Origin: Eudorina sp. 2006-703-Eu-15
Lineage: Eukaryota > Chlorophyta > Chlorophyceae > Chlamydomonadales > Volvocaceae
DNA: 64,000 nt
Assembly (NCBI GenBank): GCA_003117195.1
Contig: BDSI01000049.1
Span: 248,001 to 312,000, forward strand
Direction: 5' to 3'
Made by a program: the position numbers and the translations under genes. This document shows, piece by piece, positions 42,140-53,571 of this stretch; within the stretch, counting starts at the first letter, position 1; each line of letters begins with the position of its first letter. The notes under the pieces were generated by a model. The model searched no databases. It had not been told where the DNA came from and saw only the letters and a program-made list of their open reading frames with translations.

Positions 42140-44284
42140 ATGACGCCTTGCTTAGCCCCGAAAAAATATCTACTCAAATTCCAGTATTTTATCTTGAAAA
42201 TTGCGCTGGTCCTTGTGGCAACCTCCCTGGGCGCCCTGGCGGCTACTGGCTCGCTGTGTGCACTCATCGTCCATTCGTCGGATGCGGACACACCAGCCCA
42301 CACTGCCCCCATTGTAAATGGCCTGGCTTCAATTGGCTACAGCACAACCGTCCTTTGCGGCACACGCGAGTGCCACCGCTTCATGGCCGGCCTCGGCGAT
42401 CCCGTCGCTAACTTGAAGATGCTACGGGTTTCACGGCTGGTGGCGGACACGCCGCTGCACGACCTGTTCTCGAGCCAGGAGCACATGTCCATACTGCGGG
42501 TATGGCTGATGGGCCGCCGGTTCGAGCATGCAGTCGGCGCAGCCGCCGCGCTCGCGGGGCTCGCGCACCTGAGCTCCTGCCGCCGAACCCTCTACATCAA
42601 CCACTTCTGGGACGGCTTCCTGGGCCCCGACGAGCAGCTCTCCATCCCGCGCCTGCGGCAGCTGTTCAATCACAGCTCCCCCGCGGCCCTGATCGACCAG
42701 CAGCGGCTGGCCGCACTGTGGCTCCCCCGCGGCGACGAGCACCGGCCCGTACACCACTTCTACATGCGGCGCGTGGACGCCATGCTTCGCACGGTTCCGG
42801 AGCGGGAGCTGCTGATGCCGCCGCCCGAGGACGGCTGGCTGGAGGACGTCTTCTGCAGCCTGGCCGAGTACTACTACCCCGCGCGCTGCGTCCGGTCCGC
42901 CGCCGTCGGGCTCCAGGGGGGCACCTGGCACGATGGCGACGACGCGTCGCGCTCGCGGCGGTCCTTCCACGCCGTCGGCTACGCCGCGAACTCCGGCTGC
43001 CGCCAGAGCGGGGGCCTGCAGATGTTCTACGAGGGCGACGTGTTTCAGTCCCTGGCGCCGCTGCAGTACATGCCTCGGCTGGACGGGTTCGTGGACGTGC
43101 GCCTGGACGGCGCGGTGGACTTGAAGGGTCAGACGTGCGAGCACATCCAGGCGGAGCTCCGCTGGCCGGCGCGGCCCGGGGGGGCCGACGACGGCCGGGC
43201 CTACCTCATGATGGCTGCGCGCTGGTACTGCCTCGGCCGCTTCGTGCACAACGAGACGGGGCTGCCGCCGGGCTGGCCGCCGCCCGACTACATCACGCCG
43301 ATCTTTGTGGGGTTTCGGATCGAGGAGGTGCCGAACGCCTGGGCGGCGCCGATGCTGGACTGGTTCAACAAATGGGGCCCCGTGGGCGTGCGGGACGCGC
43401 ACAACGTGGAGATGCTGGGCAGGCTGGGCGTCAAGGCGATTCAGACCGGCTGCGTCACGTTCGGACTGCGGACGTGGCTGTGCCCGGGGTCGCGCGCGCG
43501 GCGCGGCGGGCGGAGCGGGATGGCGGACGGCGAGGGCCGCCACGACGACTCGCAGCTCGCGTCGATCGCGGCGACGTCGCCGGCGCTGATCTTCGCGACG
43601 CCGCTCGGCATGTGCGGCAAGGCGTTCGCGCCGCCGCACGAGCTCGAGATCGCGGGTGTACGGATGCACTGCAGTTTGCAGCACAAGTGGCTCTCGAAGG
43701 ACCACCGGCCCGGGGATAACTTTGTGGTGTACGACCTGGGCGTCCGGTACGACATGCACACGCGGGCGGGTCGCTTCCAGCTGTGCGTCAACAAATTCCG
43801 CGCGATGCGGAGCGCTTCCATGATCGTGACGAACGAGTACTTCCACGTCACCATGCCGTCGATCGGCCTGGCGGTGCCGCTGCTGTTCGTGAACTCGTCG
43901 CGGCGGCACGATAACCGGTTCGACGGCCTGACGCAGATGTTCACGAGCGTCGAGTTCGACGCGTCGGCCCCCGAGTCCGTCAACGCGCCGATCCTGGCGG
44001 AGGCGGTGGCGGCGGTGCGCGCGCTGCGGCTGCCGGATGACGAGCGGTGCAAGGCGGACGGCCGGCTGGCGCGCGAGGACCCGCACCCCAGCGCCGCGCG
44101 GGCCTACCGGGATGAGCTGTACCGGCGGCAGCTGTGGCTGCTGGCGAGGCACCCGCCCATCCTGGACGCCATGAACCGGCTGGGGGCGGTGGACGCGCTG
44201 ATGGATGACGTGGAGGCGGCGGACGAGGCGTGGATCCGGGGCGAGCTGCCTAGGGCGCTGTGGCCACAAACGACGGATGCATGA
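42140..44284 (+). CDS. Membrane-anchored polysaccharide pyruvyl transferase family protein
   Basis: Single-exon 714-aa protein. Residues ~16-42 form a hydrophobic signal anchor (type II, Golgi/ER-like), followed by a lumenal domain with NxS/T sequons (NHSS, NETG, NSSR). Residues ~395-590 match the polysaccharide pyruvyl transferase family (PF04230): FVGFRIEEVPNAW, then GPVGVRDAHNVEML near 411, TGCVTF near 436, and a C-terminal TNEYFHVTMPSIGLAVPLLF plus DNRFDG segment near 564-605 that aligns with the substrate-site end of the family. Such enzymes add pyruvate ketals from phosphoenolpyruvate to sugars; many eukaryotic relatives are uncharacterised, so the donor and acceptor are unknown. The frame is open nine codons upstream of the ATG with no other start. 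It has no introns, unlike every other complete gene here. Extra length relative to bacterial members lies in the N-terminal ~390 residues, for which I recognise no domain. Confidence 0.75.
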   Translation: MTPCLAPKKYLLKFQYFILKIALVLVATSLGALAATGSLCALIVHSSDADTPAHTAPIVNGLASIGYSTTVLCGTRECHRFMAGLGDPVANLKMLRVSRLVADTPLHDLFSSQEHMSILRVWLMGRRFEHAVGAAAALAGLAHLSSCRRTLYINHFWDGFLGPDEQLSIPRLRQLFNHSSPAALIDQQRLAALWLPRGDEHRPVHHFYMRRVDAMLRTVPERELLMPPPEDGWLEDVFCSLAEYYYPARCVRSAAVGLQGGTWHDGDDASRSRRSFHAVGYAANSGCRQSGGLQMFYEGDVFQSLAPLQYMPRLDGFVDVRLDGAVDLKGQTCEHIQAELRWPARPGGADDGRAYLMMAARWYCLGRFVHNETGLPPGWPPPDYITPIFVGFRIEEVPNAWAAPMLDWFNKWGPVGVRDAHNVEMLGRLGVKAIQTGCVTFGLRTWLCPGSRARRGGRSGMADGEGRHDDSQLASIAATSPALIFATPLGMCGKAFAPPHELEIAGVRMHCSLQHKWLSKDHRPGDNFVVYDLGVRYDMHTRAGRFQLCVNKFRAMRSASMIVTNEYFHVTMPSIGLAVPLLFVNSSRRHDNRFDGLTQMFTSVEFDASAPESVNAPILAEAVAAVRALRLPDDERCKADGRLAREDPHPSAARAYRDELYRRQLWLLARHPPILDAMNRLGAVDALMDDVEAADEAWIRGELPRALWPQTTDA

Positions 44285-44836
44285 GGAGGAGGCTGCGGCT
44301 GGCGTCACGGGGCGAGGAGCGGGCGACCAGCAGTGATGGGCAGAGATGGGCGACCGGAGGCGGGCGGGCGGGCAGTTGCGCTGAGGAGGACGCGCCCTTG
44401 TGTGCGGAAACGGTTGGGCGCAGGTGTACGACGGTACGATGAACGAGGACCAGGCAGCCCGGGTTCCTAACTGTCGCGTAGGTTTGTTTTCAGATTTGGG
44501 GCAACTGCCAACCGCATCCAACGGTGGCCGTTTGCTGGAGCAGAGGCGCCCCGCCCTACCCGTTGGCAACGTTGTTAGCTCAGCCAGGGTGCAGTTGGAG
44601 GGTTTGGGTGTGGGTGTGGGCGTGTCAGCCGCGCGCGTTTGGCACGACACGGGATTCGGTGTTGTTGCCAAGTTGGGTTGCCGTTCGTGTTGACGTTGGG
44701 AGGGTGTACGACAGGCGCCCTGCGATTTTCCGGTGTTGTTGGTTCACTTGAAGGCGGGTCCCGTGTCCATGGGCGGTGGGCGGTGCACTGGTTTGGGGCT
44801 GCACTGTGTGGCTTGGAGCTGCGGTAATGCACCGAC

Positions 44837-44841
44837 TGTAA
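44837..44841 (+). terminator. TGTAA poly(A) signal for the pyruvyl-transferase-like gene
   Basis: TGTAA, the usual volvocine poly(A) signal, occurs about 550 nt after the stop at 44284 and is the first I noticed downstream on the + strand. Confidence 0.45.
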
Positions 44842-47066
44842 TGAGAGCACTGAGCAAGAAGGAAAACGGGTAGATGGATGGGTGTTAGGTATCAATACAA
44901 TGTATGGATATATAATATTAATACCGGATATATGATATATGGGTAGGCATGTACAGCCCTATGGGACTCGGCGCGCGCGCCCTTGGAAGAAGAATTACTC
45001 ATCCACCTTTTACCGGTTTCGGTGGCAGACACACCCAGCCGGGCGATACATACGGTGTCGGTGGCTGTCGTGGGGGAGTACCTGATTAGGGAGGGCCAGA
45101 CGGGTGGGCTCGGCACACCGCACCCAACACATAGCCAGGGCTTGCGGTCCGAGTCCGCGACGGGGGCTGCTCCGAACCTCATGGCCTTTATTGCTCATGC
45201 GTTTCGGTTATTTGTTATGGGACTGATTGTCCTGGTCGTCATTTCTATGAGAGGGATACACGGGAAGGCCGCGCTAGAGGGCAGCGTCGATTGGGCAGTC
45301 GGTGCATGGAAGGATGGGCATCAGGCTGTGACGGGACTCCGGTGATCCGGTGTTGCTGGGGCGGGGCTGAGGTGCACGTATACGGCACCGACGGGCCTGG
45401 GCCCTGGAGGCACCTGGCTCTCATGGCCACCGGGGGGAGTTGCTCGAGGCTCGCTCGGGGCGTCGAATCTCAGTCGGGCTTCATTGTCGTACCTGTACGG
45501 TGTCACGGGATGATGGTGCCCAGGCGGGCGGACACACAGTCAATCACATCGCACGAGAGAGAGTTCCCCTCACTGACAGCCGCGGAAACGTAGCTGCAAG
45601 GATATGTGCGTGAGTTCGCATGCCGCGCGGGTGGCCATGTTTTGCGAGTGGGGAGCGCCATACCGCTGTGTGTTTGTAGTACCCATGACCTGCAGACGGA
45701 GTGCGACGGTCCGTGGCCTTGCCTTCGTGATATCTAAGGCCAGGAGGGGGGCCATCGAGCGCCCACCTCCCATCTCCCACTCTTCTTTCTTTTTTCAATT
45801 TAACTCCCACCTCCCACCGTCGCTGCTGCAGCGTCCCCATCCACCGTCGGGGGACCCGACCGCCCGAACTCGGGGACAAGGGGACTCTGGGACGGGACAT
45901 CCTGGGGCTGAGCCACTCAGTCTGGCGGAAAGAAACTCTGCGGAGGGACGCCCGTCGAGTGGTTTGAAGCGTTACGTATGTCGGGACCGGATCTGACGCT
46001 GACCAGGGAAGCTGCCCCTGCCCATCAGGGAGAAACCACTGGGGCAGTCCGTTATTATCTTGTTAAGGAGGGGTGTACCCGTGTGTGTTTGCTGTTTGGG
46101 CTGCGCCCCGCACCCTGCGCCCCGCACCCTGAGCCCCGCACCCTGCGCCCCGCGCCCTGCGCCCCGCACCCTGCGCAGGGGGCCAGCTGTGGAGGGCCCC
46201 ATGGCCTCCGGTCGGCACAACTCGGGGGAGTCCTCCGGGGTCGTCAGCACCCTTGGGGCTCTGGGGCTTTGGGGGCCTTTTTGGGGGTTTCCGGCATCAG
46301 GTAATGGATGGCCGGGCCCCTGGGCGTGGGAAGTGCACTGTACGGCCGCACATTTTCTGTACGGCACTGGATTCGTAGGCAAGACGTGAGTAAGGGTCAT
46401 ATTAGGTCAGACTACTCGGGCACCCCAGGCTCCACGTATCGCCGCAAGGGAGGCGGCGCTGCTCAACGGACGGTCGATTCACGCATCTTGGGCTGTCGTT
46501 ACTCTTGTTGTTGTTGTTCTTGTTGTTGTTACCCTTGTTGTCCCTGATGGCGCTGTTGTTCTCGGGGATATTGAAGGCCTGGTTTGAGACCTTGAGCCTT
46601 GGGGCAGTCGGGCGCTGGTGGGGGCTGCATGGAATGCTGCCCGCGCCCTTTTGGGGTGCCCTGTAACATTCGTCCATTCATTCACCCCCCTGATCCCTGA
46701 TTCATACCCTGTTGCATCTGTTGGTGCGAATCGCATCAGGAGTTCAGGACAGACGGTTACAGGTTGGTGCAGGCAAGGGTGATTACCCTTGGTGCAGGCA
46801 GTGGTCTGGGAGGTGGCCTGTTGGGCTCCCGTTCGTTCCTTCATAACCTGACGCCGGAGCAAGTTGTACGATCAAAATTTCCAAGTTACTTGTCTGATCT
46901 AGGTAGCCATTCTGCCACCTTCGGGTGCGGAAGTTTTGTCCCTTACGTCACCGTACTACACATTATTCGGCGGATGTTGACCAGCCATTCCAGCCTTATA
47001 TTTATAATATCACAAGTTCTTGTAGGTCTTTTACATGAAGCAGGAACATTTATGCCGGCGAATAGT
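44842..47066. other. Intergenic region, no firm gene
   Basis: A frame at 44983-45345 (120 codons) includes a hydrophobic stretch (FVMGLIVLVVISM) but no family is recognised and nothing supports transcription. 46105-46180 is a CGCCCCGCACCCTG minisatellite and 46500-46545 a TTG-rich microsatellite. The region just left of 47067 is AT-richer and likely carries the promoter and 5' UTR of the transporter. Confidence 0.45.
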
Positions 47067-50000
47067 ATGGAAAATGGAAAATCAGTATCCATTGACGACC
47101 TGCTATTGCGAGAGCTTGGGTGGCGTGGGTTCGGGCCCGCGCAGGCCCTTGCTTTGCTTATTGGAGGGTTGACATATACGGCAACGAGCATCATTATTTT
47201 TCTAATGACATTCACGTACATGGACCCCCTTGTCAGCTCGGGGCCGCCAGCATGGCGATGCACCGACGCAGCCGACATGGCCTGCGTCTCACTGTTGAAC
47301 CAGCAGCTGTCAGACCGAGGATATGCACCCTCTTCGGTTGGACCTGCTTGGTCGGGCATAGGGCCCCAGTCCATGCCGATTAGCAACGAAACCGCCGCAG
47401 AGCCGACGCCGCGCACTTTCTGCGATCTGCAGCGATCGCAGTACGTGTGGATCGATCCAGGGCTGTCCCTCAGCTCAGAGTACGACCTGGTGTGCAAGCA
47501 GGCGTGGAAGGTACGTTTCGCACCGCGGGCTCCATCCCATCGTTTCCGGAGCTCCGGACCGTTCCGGCCAGGGTAGCAGCGTGTCCCGGCGCCCCCTCCC
47601 ACATGCCGCTGGGAGGCATCTCTTCATCCAGCATTTATATCCCCTCCCCCCATCCCTTTCGGCCCTGGACCGCCAGGTCAACCTGTTGGAGACGCTGTTC
47701 TTCGTGGGGTTCATGGCGGGAAACGCCATCTTTGGCAGCGTGGCCGACCGCCACGGCCGCCGGACGACCCTGGCGGCGTGCGCGGGGCTGACTGCCGCCC
47801 TCGCGGCGCTGTCCGGGTCGCCGCTGGTGCCCCCCGGACCCGGAACCCGGCAGCACCAGCAGCTGCAGCTGCTGCTCGGGGGAGCATCCGCTTCGGCGTC
47901 GGTGGGGGGCCCGGCCGCAGCCGGCGGCAGCAGCAGCGCCAGCAGCAGCAGCCATGATGGCGGCGGCGGCGGCGGTGGGTACTGGCTGCACCTGGTGCTC
48001 CGCTGCGCGTCCGGGGCGCTGTGTGCGGGCCAGGCGCTGGGCGGCTACGTGCTGGCCACCGAGCTGGTGGGCCCCACCTGGCGGGGGGCGGCAGGTGGGG
48101 CGGCCGGAGGGGGGCGGGGTGAGGGCCCCGTGGCTGCTGTGCGTATGGGGGTCAAGGGCGCCGGGGCTGGGCTGGGCGGTGTCGTGCAAGGGCCGGTGGG
48201 TGCTGCCCGGAGGATCGGTCAACGGCGGGAAGGCACCCGGCTGGGTGTAGCAACGAAAGCCACCCACCCACCCGTGTGTGTGTGTGTAAAAGAGAACTGA
48301 GCCACGTGAAGCGAAGTCCAGCGCAATAGCCGATGTTGGCGACGGAGACAGAGGATACCCGAAACCCGCCCGAATCACCGAAAACCGTGTGTGTGTGTGT
48401 GAATCGTTACATATCTGCCGGGCCGACGCTGGCCGGGGGCGCTAACCCGCCCCATACGGGAGACCGCCGAAGCACTCTCCCCCGGATACGGGGGAAAGGG
48501 GCGTAAGGGGCCTCTGTCCCCTCGCTCTCAACCGAGGGCGCGCGCCCGATCCCTGAGGATCGGTGACAGCTGTGCACCCTCAAGGGATTGGGCGGAAGCC
48601 CATCTCGGGCGGTCTGCGCCTCGCAGTCCGCTGTTCAACCTCCTCGAGTCCTTGCAGCACCTAGGGCGCGTTCCTCAGCAATTCGGAGGCGCGCCCCTAC
48701 CCGGTGCCCTCGCCTACCCGTCCAGCTGCCAACTCCCACTGGTCTGGCCCTACCCTCCTCGGGCACCCACGGATCCCCTACGTGTCCGGAAGTGGGCTTC
48801 CCTAGTCCGAATCCCTACCCCCTAGAGCCTCGCGCTGCTATCTATCCATCAAGAGTTTACGTCTACTGGCTGCACGCAGCGGATCCGGCCGTCCACCACC
48901 GATAGGATTGGGTGGTCCGGTCCCACCCCTTCCCATCCCCGTCTCGGTCGGCCTAGATCTGCAAAGCTGGCCACCCGCTGCCAGAACTCCAACACTGCGC
49001 GCGCCTTAGCTACATCTACCGGCGACGGGGCAGCCGGCGCGCCCGGCACGGGTTGTATGTTATCAGGCGTGCAGAACAGGTGGGCCGTTGGGACCGTGCC
49101 TAGGCACGACGCGCGAGTTCCCAGTGCCTAAGCAGGCACATGCCGTTCACATAAACGGTACTGTGACCGTGTACAGTCGTCATCCAGGTGTTATCCGTGC
49201 CGTACGGGTATTGCCCGTCTCACCGCAGGCATGATGATCCAGACCTTCTTCATCTTTGGGGAGTTCCTGCTGGTGGGACTGTCGCTGGCCTTCCCCCCCT
49301 GGAGGTCCGTCACCCTGGCTGTAGCAGGCTGCTGCTGCGGGGTGCTGCTACTGCTGCCGCTGGTGCCCGAGTCGCCCCGCTGGCTGCTGCTGCACGGCAA
49401 AGCCGACCGGGTGTGTAAAAGAGAACTGAGCCGCGAGAAGCGAAGTCTAGCGTAACAGGCGATGACCCTGACCCACCCCGAACGGGCGGGTGGGTGGGTG
49501 GGTGGGTGGGTGGGCGGGCGAGTGTGTGCCACTGCGTTGGGGGGTTGGTGTCAGCGCGCCATGCCTCGCCCTCCTGCCCGTGACACAGACCCCCGTCAGC
49601 CCCGGCCCTGCAAGGGTTTCCACGGGTAGGACTGGGGCTGGGGCTAAGCACGACAACAACCAAGGCCAGCCCACGAAGAACCCGGCCACACCCCGCACAG
49701 GGGACTGGGACGAAGGGACCCGGCGGCGCGGCCACTTCCACCCCACCCCACCCCACAGCGCCGTGCCCACGCGACACAAACCACCGTACACACCTTGCCG
49801 CGCCACGCCACACCACCTGACTTTGTCCCCCTCCAGAAACCAACCAAGTACTCACCCACTCGGCTAACACCCGTCTGCTTCCCCACGTCCCCCTCCGGCC
49901 CCCTTCCCCAGGCGCGCTCCGCACTCCTGTGGGTGGCGCGTGTGAATCGCGTCGCCGTACTGCCCTCCCTGGAGTGTACGACCACTGGTGAGGTGTTCCT

Positions 50001-53000
50001 GCGGCACCCGACGCAGCCGCCGGAACCCTCAGGCCGGGCAGCGCCGCCGCAGCGATCGCCGCCGTCGTCGCCGCCACAGCTGCCGCAGCGGCCTCCCGGC
50101 AGGGGCGCAGGAGCCGACGGCGAGGACAGCAGCTCCGGCGCCGGCAGCTGCGACGGCAGCGACCCAGAAGCCGGATTCCGTACTGTCGCGGCGGGGTACG
50201 ACAGCAGCAACCCGGCGGAGGACGTGCACGCGCCGCTCGTCCCGCACGGCGGCGATGGCGGCGGCGGAGGCGACAGAGACGCCGATGTGGGGCTCTGCAC
50301 CGCCCTCGCTCACCCAGTCACACGGAGGCTGCTGCTGTACACGTGTTTCGTACTGTTCGCCCTGTCGGTGTCGTACTACGGCGTGACGCTGGCGCTCGGC
50401 TCGCTGGTGGCGGGCTCCCTGCACGTGAACTTTCTGCTGACGGCGGCGGCGGAGCTGCCCGGGTACCTGGTGCTGGCGGCCACCACCGACCGCATCGGCC
50501 GCCGCTCCGCCATCCTGGGCGGTACGGCGCTGTCGGGGGTGGCCTGCCTGGCGTGTGCGTTCACGACCGGGGGGTATGCGCAGGTCAGGCCAGGGAGGGA
50601 GGGAGGGAGGGAGGGAAGGTATAGGAAATTGGTAGACATATTCAAACTGGGCTGCTGCCAAAGGGAGGGAGGCAGGGAAGGCCGGACGGGCGGCATATGC
50701 CACATGTGTTACGGTGCACTTTGTCGTGGAGGCTCGGGCGGATGCGAACTGACGCCTCGGGCGGTTCCTCCTGTGGCGTTCTTCCTCCGTCTCCTTGGCA
50801 GCCGTCGTCGACGACCTGTTACGCTGAGGCGTCACCCCGAGGGGTTTTAGCTCACAGGGCTCCGCGAGTGTTGTTTGCATTGGATTGCTTCCTCAAGTTG
50901 CCGGTGGGCTGCAAAATTTGGCAAATTTGAGAGCCATTGGCGTACCATTCCTTGGGGATGCGCCATCCTACCAGCTGGGGCGGCTGGATGCCCCTCTCTT
51001 ACTGCATCCTGCACCCCACCAGCGCGTCCGGGCTGTTGACTGCTGCTGCAGGTCGGCGGACGCTCGTCGCCTTGCCTGCCCGCTCACATCCCCTAGGGCT
51101 CGCATTCCTTACGCCCCACTCCGCCGCCCCACCCCCACGCATCCACGCAACCCCGCCCCCCGTTTGAAATTGGCTACCAATCTCCTCCACCCAACCCCTT
51201 CCCCGCGCCCCCCGCAGGTGGCCCTGGCGATGGCGGGCAAGCTGGGCTGCTCGGGCGCCTGGGCGGTGGGCCTCACCTTCGCCGCGGAGCTCTTCCCCAC
51301 CTGCCTCAGATCGGTGGCGCTCAGTGTGGCGAGCCAGGTGGGCCCTGGGTGAAGGCGGCCATGCTAGGCTGCCCCTGTCATCGGAAACGGTACCTGCAAG
51401 AGCGTGCGCGCGCAGTTCGCCCCGCACGACTTGACGTCCGTAGGTCCGTGGTTGCTCCAGTTCCCGCTCTGCATACACACCGCACGGGCCTGGGCGGTTA
51501 TGGGTGGGCTCCTTGTTAAACACACCGTACGCACTTGCTGTCCGCTCCGCACCCCTCGTCGCGTCTGATGATGGATAAAGCCGCCGGGAGGCTGGCAGAG
51601 GCCGCCGGGATGCACAAACGATGTGGTACGGTCATGCCCGCGATATGCCCACGCTGTCATCAAAGTGCCGAGCTGCGTTCTGGGGTCTGGGCCCCCGCCC
51701 CTCCCTGCTCTTCCCTCAGCGCGGCGACCCGGGCCCCCTCCCTCCCCGTTGCCCACCAATCTCCTACACCCTCCCTCCCCGTTGCCCACCAATCTCCTAC
51801 ACCCTCCCTCCCCGTTGCCCACCAATCTCCTACACCCTCCCTCCCAGTTGCCCACCAATCTCCTACACCCTCCCGCCCCGTTGCCCACCAATCTCCTACA
51901 CCCTCCCGCCCCGTTGCCCACCAATCTCCTACACCCTCCCGCCCCGTTGCCTACCAATCTCCTACACCCTCCCGCCCCGTTGCCCACCAATCTCCTACAC
52001 CCCCCCTCCCCGTTGCCCACCAATCTCCTACACCCTCCCGCCCCGTTGCCTACCAATCTCCTACACCCTCCCGCCCCGTTGCCCACCAATCTCCTACACC
52101 CTCCCTCCCTCCCTCCCTGATCTGCTCTCCCGCGCCCTCAGTGCGGCGACTTGGGCGGCCTGGTGACGCCCGTGCTGCTGCTGCTGACACCCCCGGGCCG
52201 CTGGCAGCGACTGCCCTTCGCCGCCATGGGCGCCATGTCGCTGGCGGCGGTGGCCCTGGTGGCCCAGGTGGGGGCGGGCGGGGACCGTGGGTCGGTCCTG
52301 GCGGGTGTCTCCCCATCCGCCGGCCCCACACCTCCACTGCGTTTTTCCATCCATCCATCCATCCATCCATCCCAGCCCTTCGCGCGCCAATCACACCCAC
52401 CCAGCGAGTCACCGACACCTTCCAATGCGATGAGCGCGCCTGCAAGCAAGTATGGACGCAATGGAGCAAGGAGTACACACAAGCAACAGTAAAAGCGAGT
52501 GATTGTGATTGCGATTGCGCGCACCAGCAAGGGCACCGGCATCTAGCACCAGCACTCGCACCCCCTAACGCCTCCACCACCTACCGCCTCATATAGCATG
52601 GCGGCCGGTCGCTGCCGTGTAACGCCGTGCATGCTCTGTCCCCTCCCTCTCCGCCGCCGCGCACTGCCCAACAGCTTCCGGAGACACGCGGCATGCCGCA
52701 ACTGGACACCTTCGCTGAGCTGCTCGACTGGCTCCGTCGCAACCACCGCAAGGCCTCCGCCGCCGCCGCCGCCGGCCCCGCCGCCGACGCGCTCTGCTTC
52801 CACTCGGACACGGGCGGCTCGGCCTCCACCGCGCAGGCGCCGGTTTGCGGACCGTGGGCGCCGGCCTCCCCGCGCCGCCGCAGCGGCGGCGACTCCAGGC
52901 TCTTCCTTGACTGCCGGCGGCGGAGCGCCGTTTTCACGAGGAGCAACAGCCGAGGCAGCGGCAGTGGCAGCCACCCGCCGTCGCCCGGGAGGCCCCAAGG

Positions 53001-53571
53001 AGGCCACCGGCCAGCTCCGCCGGAGGCGGACCTCCCTCCCTTCGAGTCTGCTGAGGAAGCCCGCCGCCCGCTTCTGGGTTCCGGTGCAGGTGCAGGTGCG
53101 GGTGGGGGCGGGGCCCTGAGCTATCTTCGCGCTGTTGTGGAGCGGAGTGGGGGCAGCGCCAGCGCGCGGCCGGGTACGGCGGGCGGGCGGCGGGCGGCGC
53201 GGCGTGAGTCGCACGGGCTGGGGGGAGTGGATCGCGACGAGGAGGAGGGGGAGGCGGGGGAAAGGGGGGACCCGCAGCGGTCGGCCGCCAGCGACACGGG
53301 ACCGGGGCTGGGGGGGTCTCATGGGACCCACGGGTCGATAGCCACGCCGAGGGCCGGCGGTGAGGCCGTGGGGCTGCAGGCGGGGCGGCTGGGCAGGTAC
53401 GCAGCGGTGGAGCTGGTGGGGTTGTCACCGCCTGGACGTGAGAGGGAGGAGGAGGAGGGAGGGGCGCGAAAAGAAAGGGAGGAGGGGGGGACGGAGGCAG
53501 TTGGCAGACAAACCGAGCCGCAGGGGTCGACCCCTGGACGACTCGAGGATGCGGACGAGAGCCGCGGGTGA
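47067..53571 (+). CDS. SLC22/organic cation transporter-type MFS carrier
   Basis: Plasma-membrane-type solute carrier; substrate unknown (the family moves organic cations, anions and zwitterions). Seven exons: 47067-47510, 47677-48094, 49229-49410, 49912-50583, 51218-51337, 52142-52267, 52675-53571; phases agree, 952 aa. The start is MENGKSVSIDDLL at 47067; an in-frame ATG at 47052 is possible. Family marks in order: TM1 near 26-47; lumenal loop with Cys; SSEYDLVCKQAW before TM2; GSVADRHGRR near 168 (MFS loop 2-3); TELVGPTWRG; WRSVTLAVAG; PESPRWLLL near 335; a long loop between TM6 and TM7 (~370-470); DRIGRRSAILGG (loop 8-9); AELFPTCLRS; LVTPVLLLL; LPETRGMPQLDTF at the C-terminal junction. 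The final ~280 residues are a long low-complexity, Gly/Glu/Arg-rich cytosolic tail. Introns 2 to 5 hold repeated motifs. Confidence 0.85.
48281..48345 (+). repeat. Intronic repeat D, copy 1 (partner 49408-49465)
   Basis: TGTGTAAAAGAGAACTGAGC and the following 35 nt recur with few changes at 49410-49465. This copy lies inside intron 2 of the transporter; the partner begins exactly at the donor of intron 3. Confidence 0.85.
48346..49190. other. Body of transporter intron 2, probable insertion
   Basis: Lies within intron 48095-49228 and differs in texture from the neighbouring introns. A minus-strand frame at 48849-49049 has protein-like composition (a VLEFWQRVASFADLG segment), which suggests a retroelement or transposon remnant. 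No family is recognised. Confidence 0.35.
50617..50660 (-). repeat. Intron-end motif E, inverted copy near donor of transporter intron 4
   Basis: On the + strand GTATAGGAAATTGGTAGACA continues to TATTCAAACTGGG. It is the reverse complement of the acceptor-side motif CAGTTTGAA...CTACCAAT.TCCT. A sense copy sits at 51162-51192 near the 3' end of the same intron. Confidence 0.85.
51162..51192 (+). repeat. Intron-end motif E, sense copy before the intron 4 acceptor
   Basis: TTTGAAATTGGCTACCAATC continuing TCCTCCACCC, 26-56 nt upstream of exon 5 of the transporter. The same consensus appears before acceptors of LRR introns 9, 10, 12 and 13. Confidence 0.85.
51748..52109 (+). repeat. 33-bp minisatellite made of the intron-end motif
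   Basis: Eleven 33-bp units, each containing CCACCAATCTCCTACACCCT, fill the 3' half of transporter intron 5 (51338-52141). The last unit ends about 30 nt before the acceptor. The unit is the acceptor-side motif E plus a pyrimidine tract. Being a multiple of three, the array is open in several frames and is not coding. Confidence 0.95.

Noticed and set aside
42431..44671. 746-codon minus-strand ORF opposite the pyruvyl-transferase-like gene
   Set aside because: Antisense shadow of a GC-rich gene: Arg/His/Pro-rich with no domain, whereas the + strand has clear family motifs.
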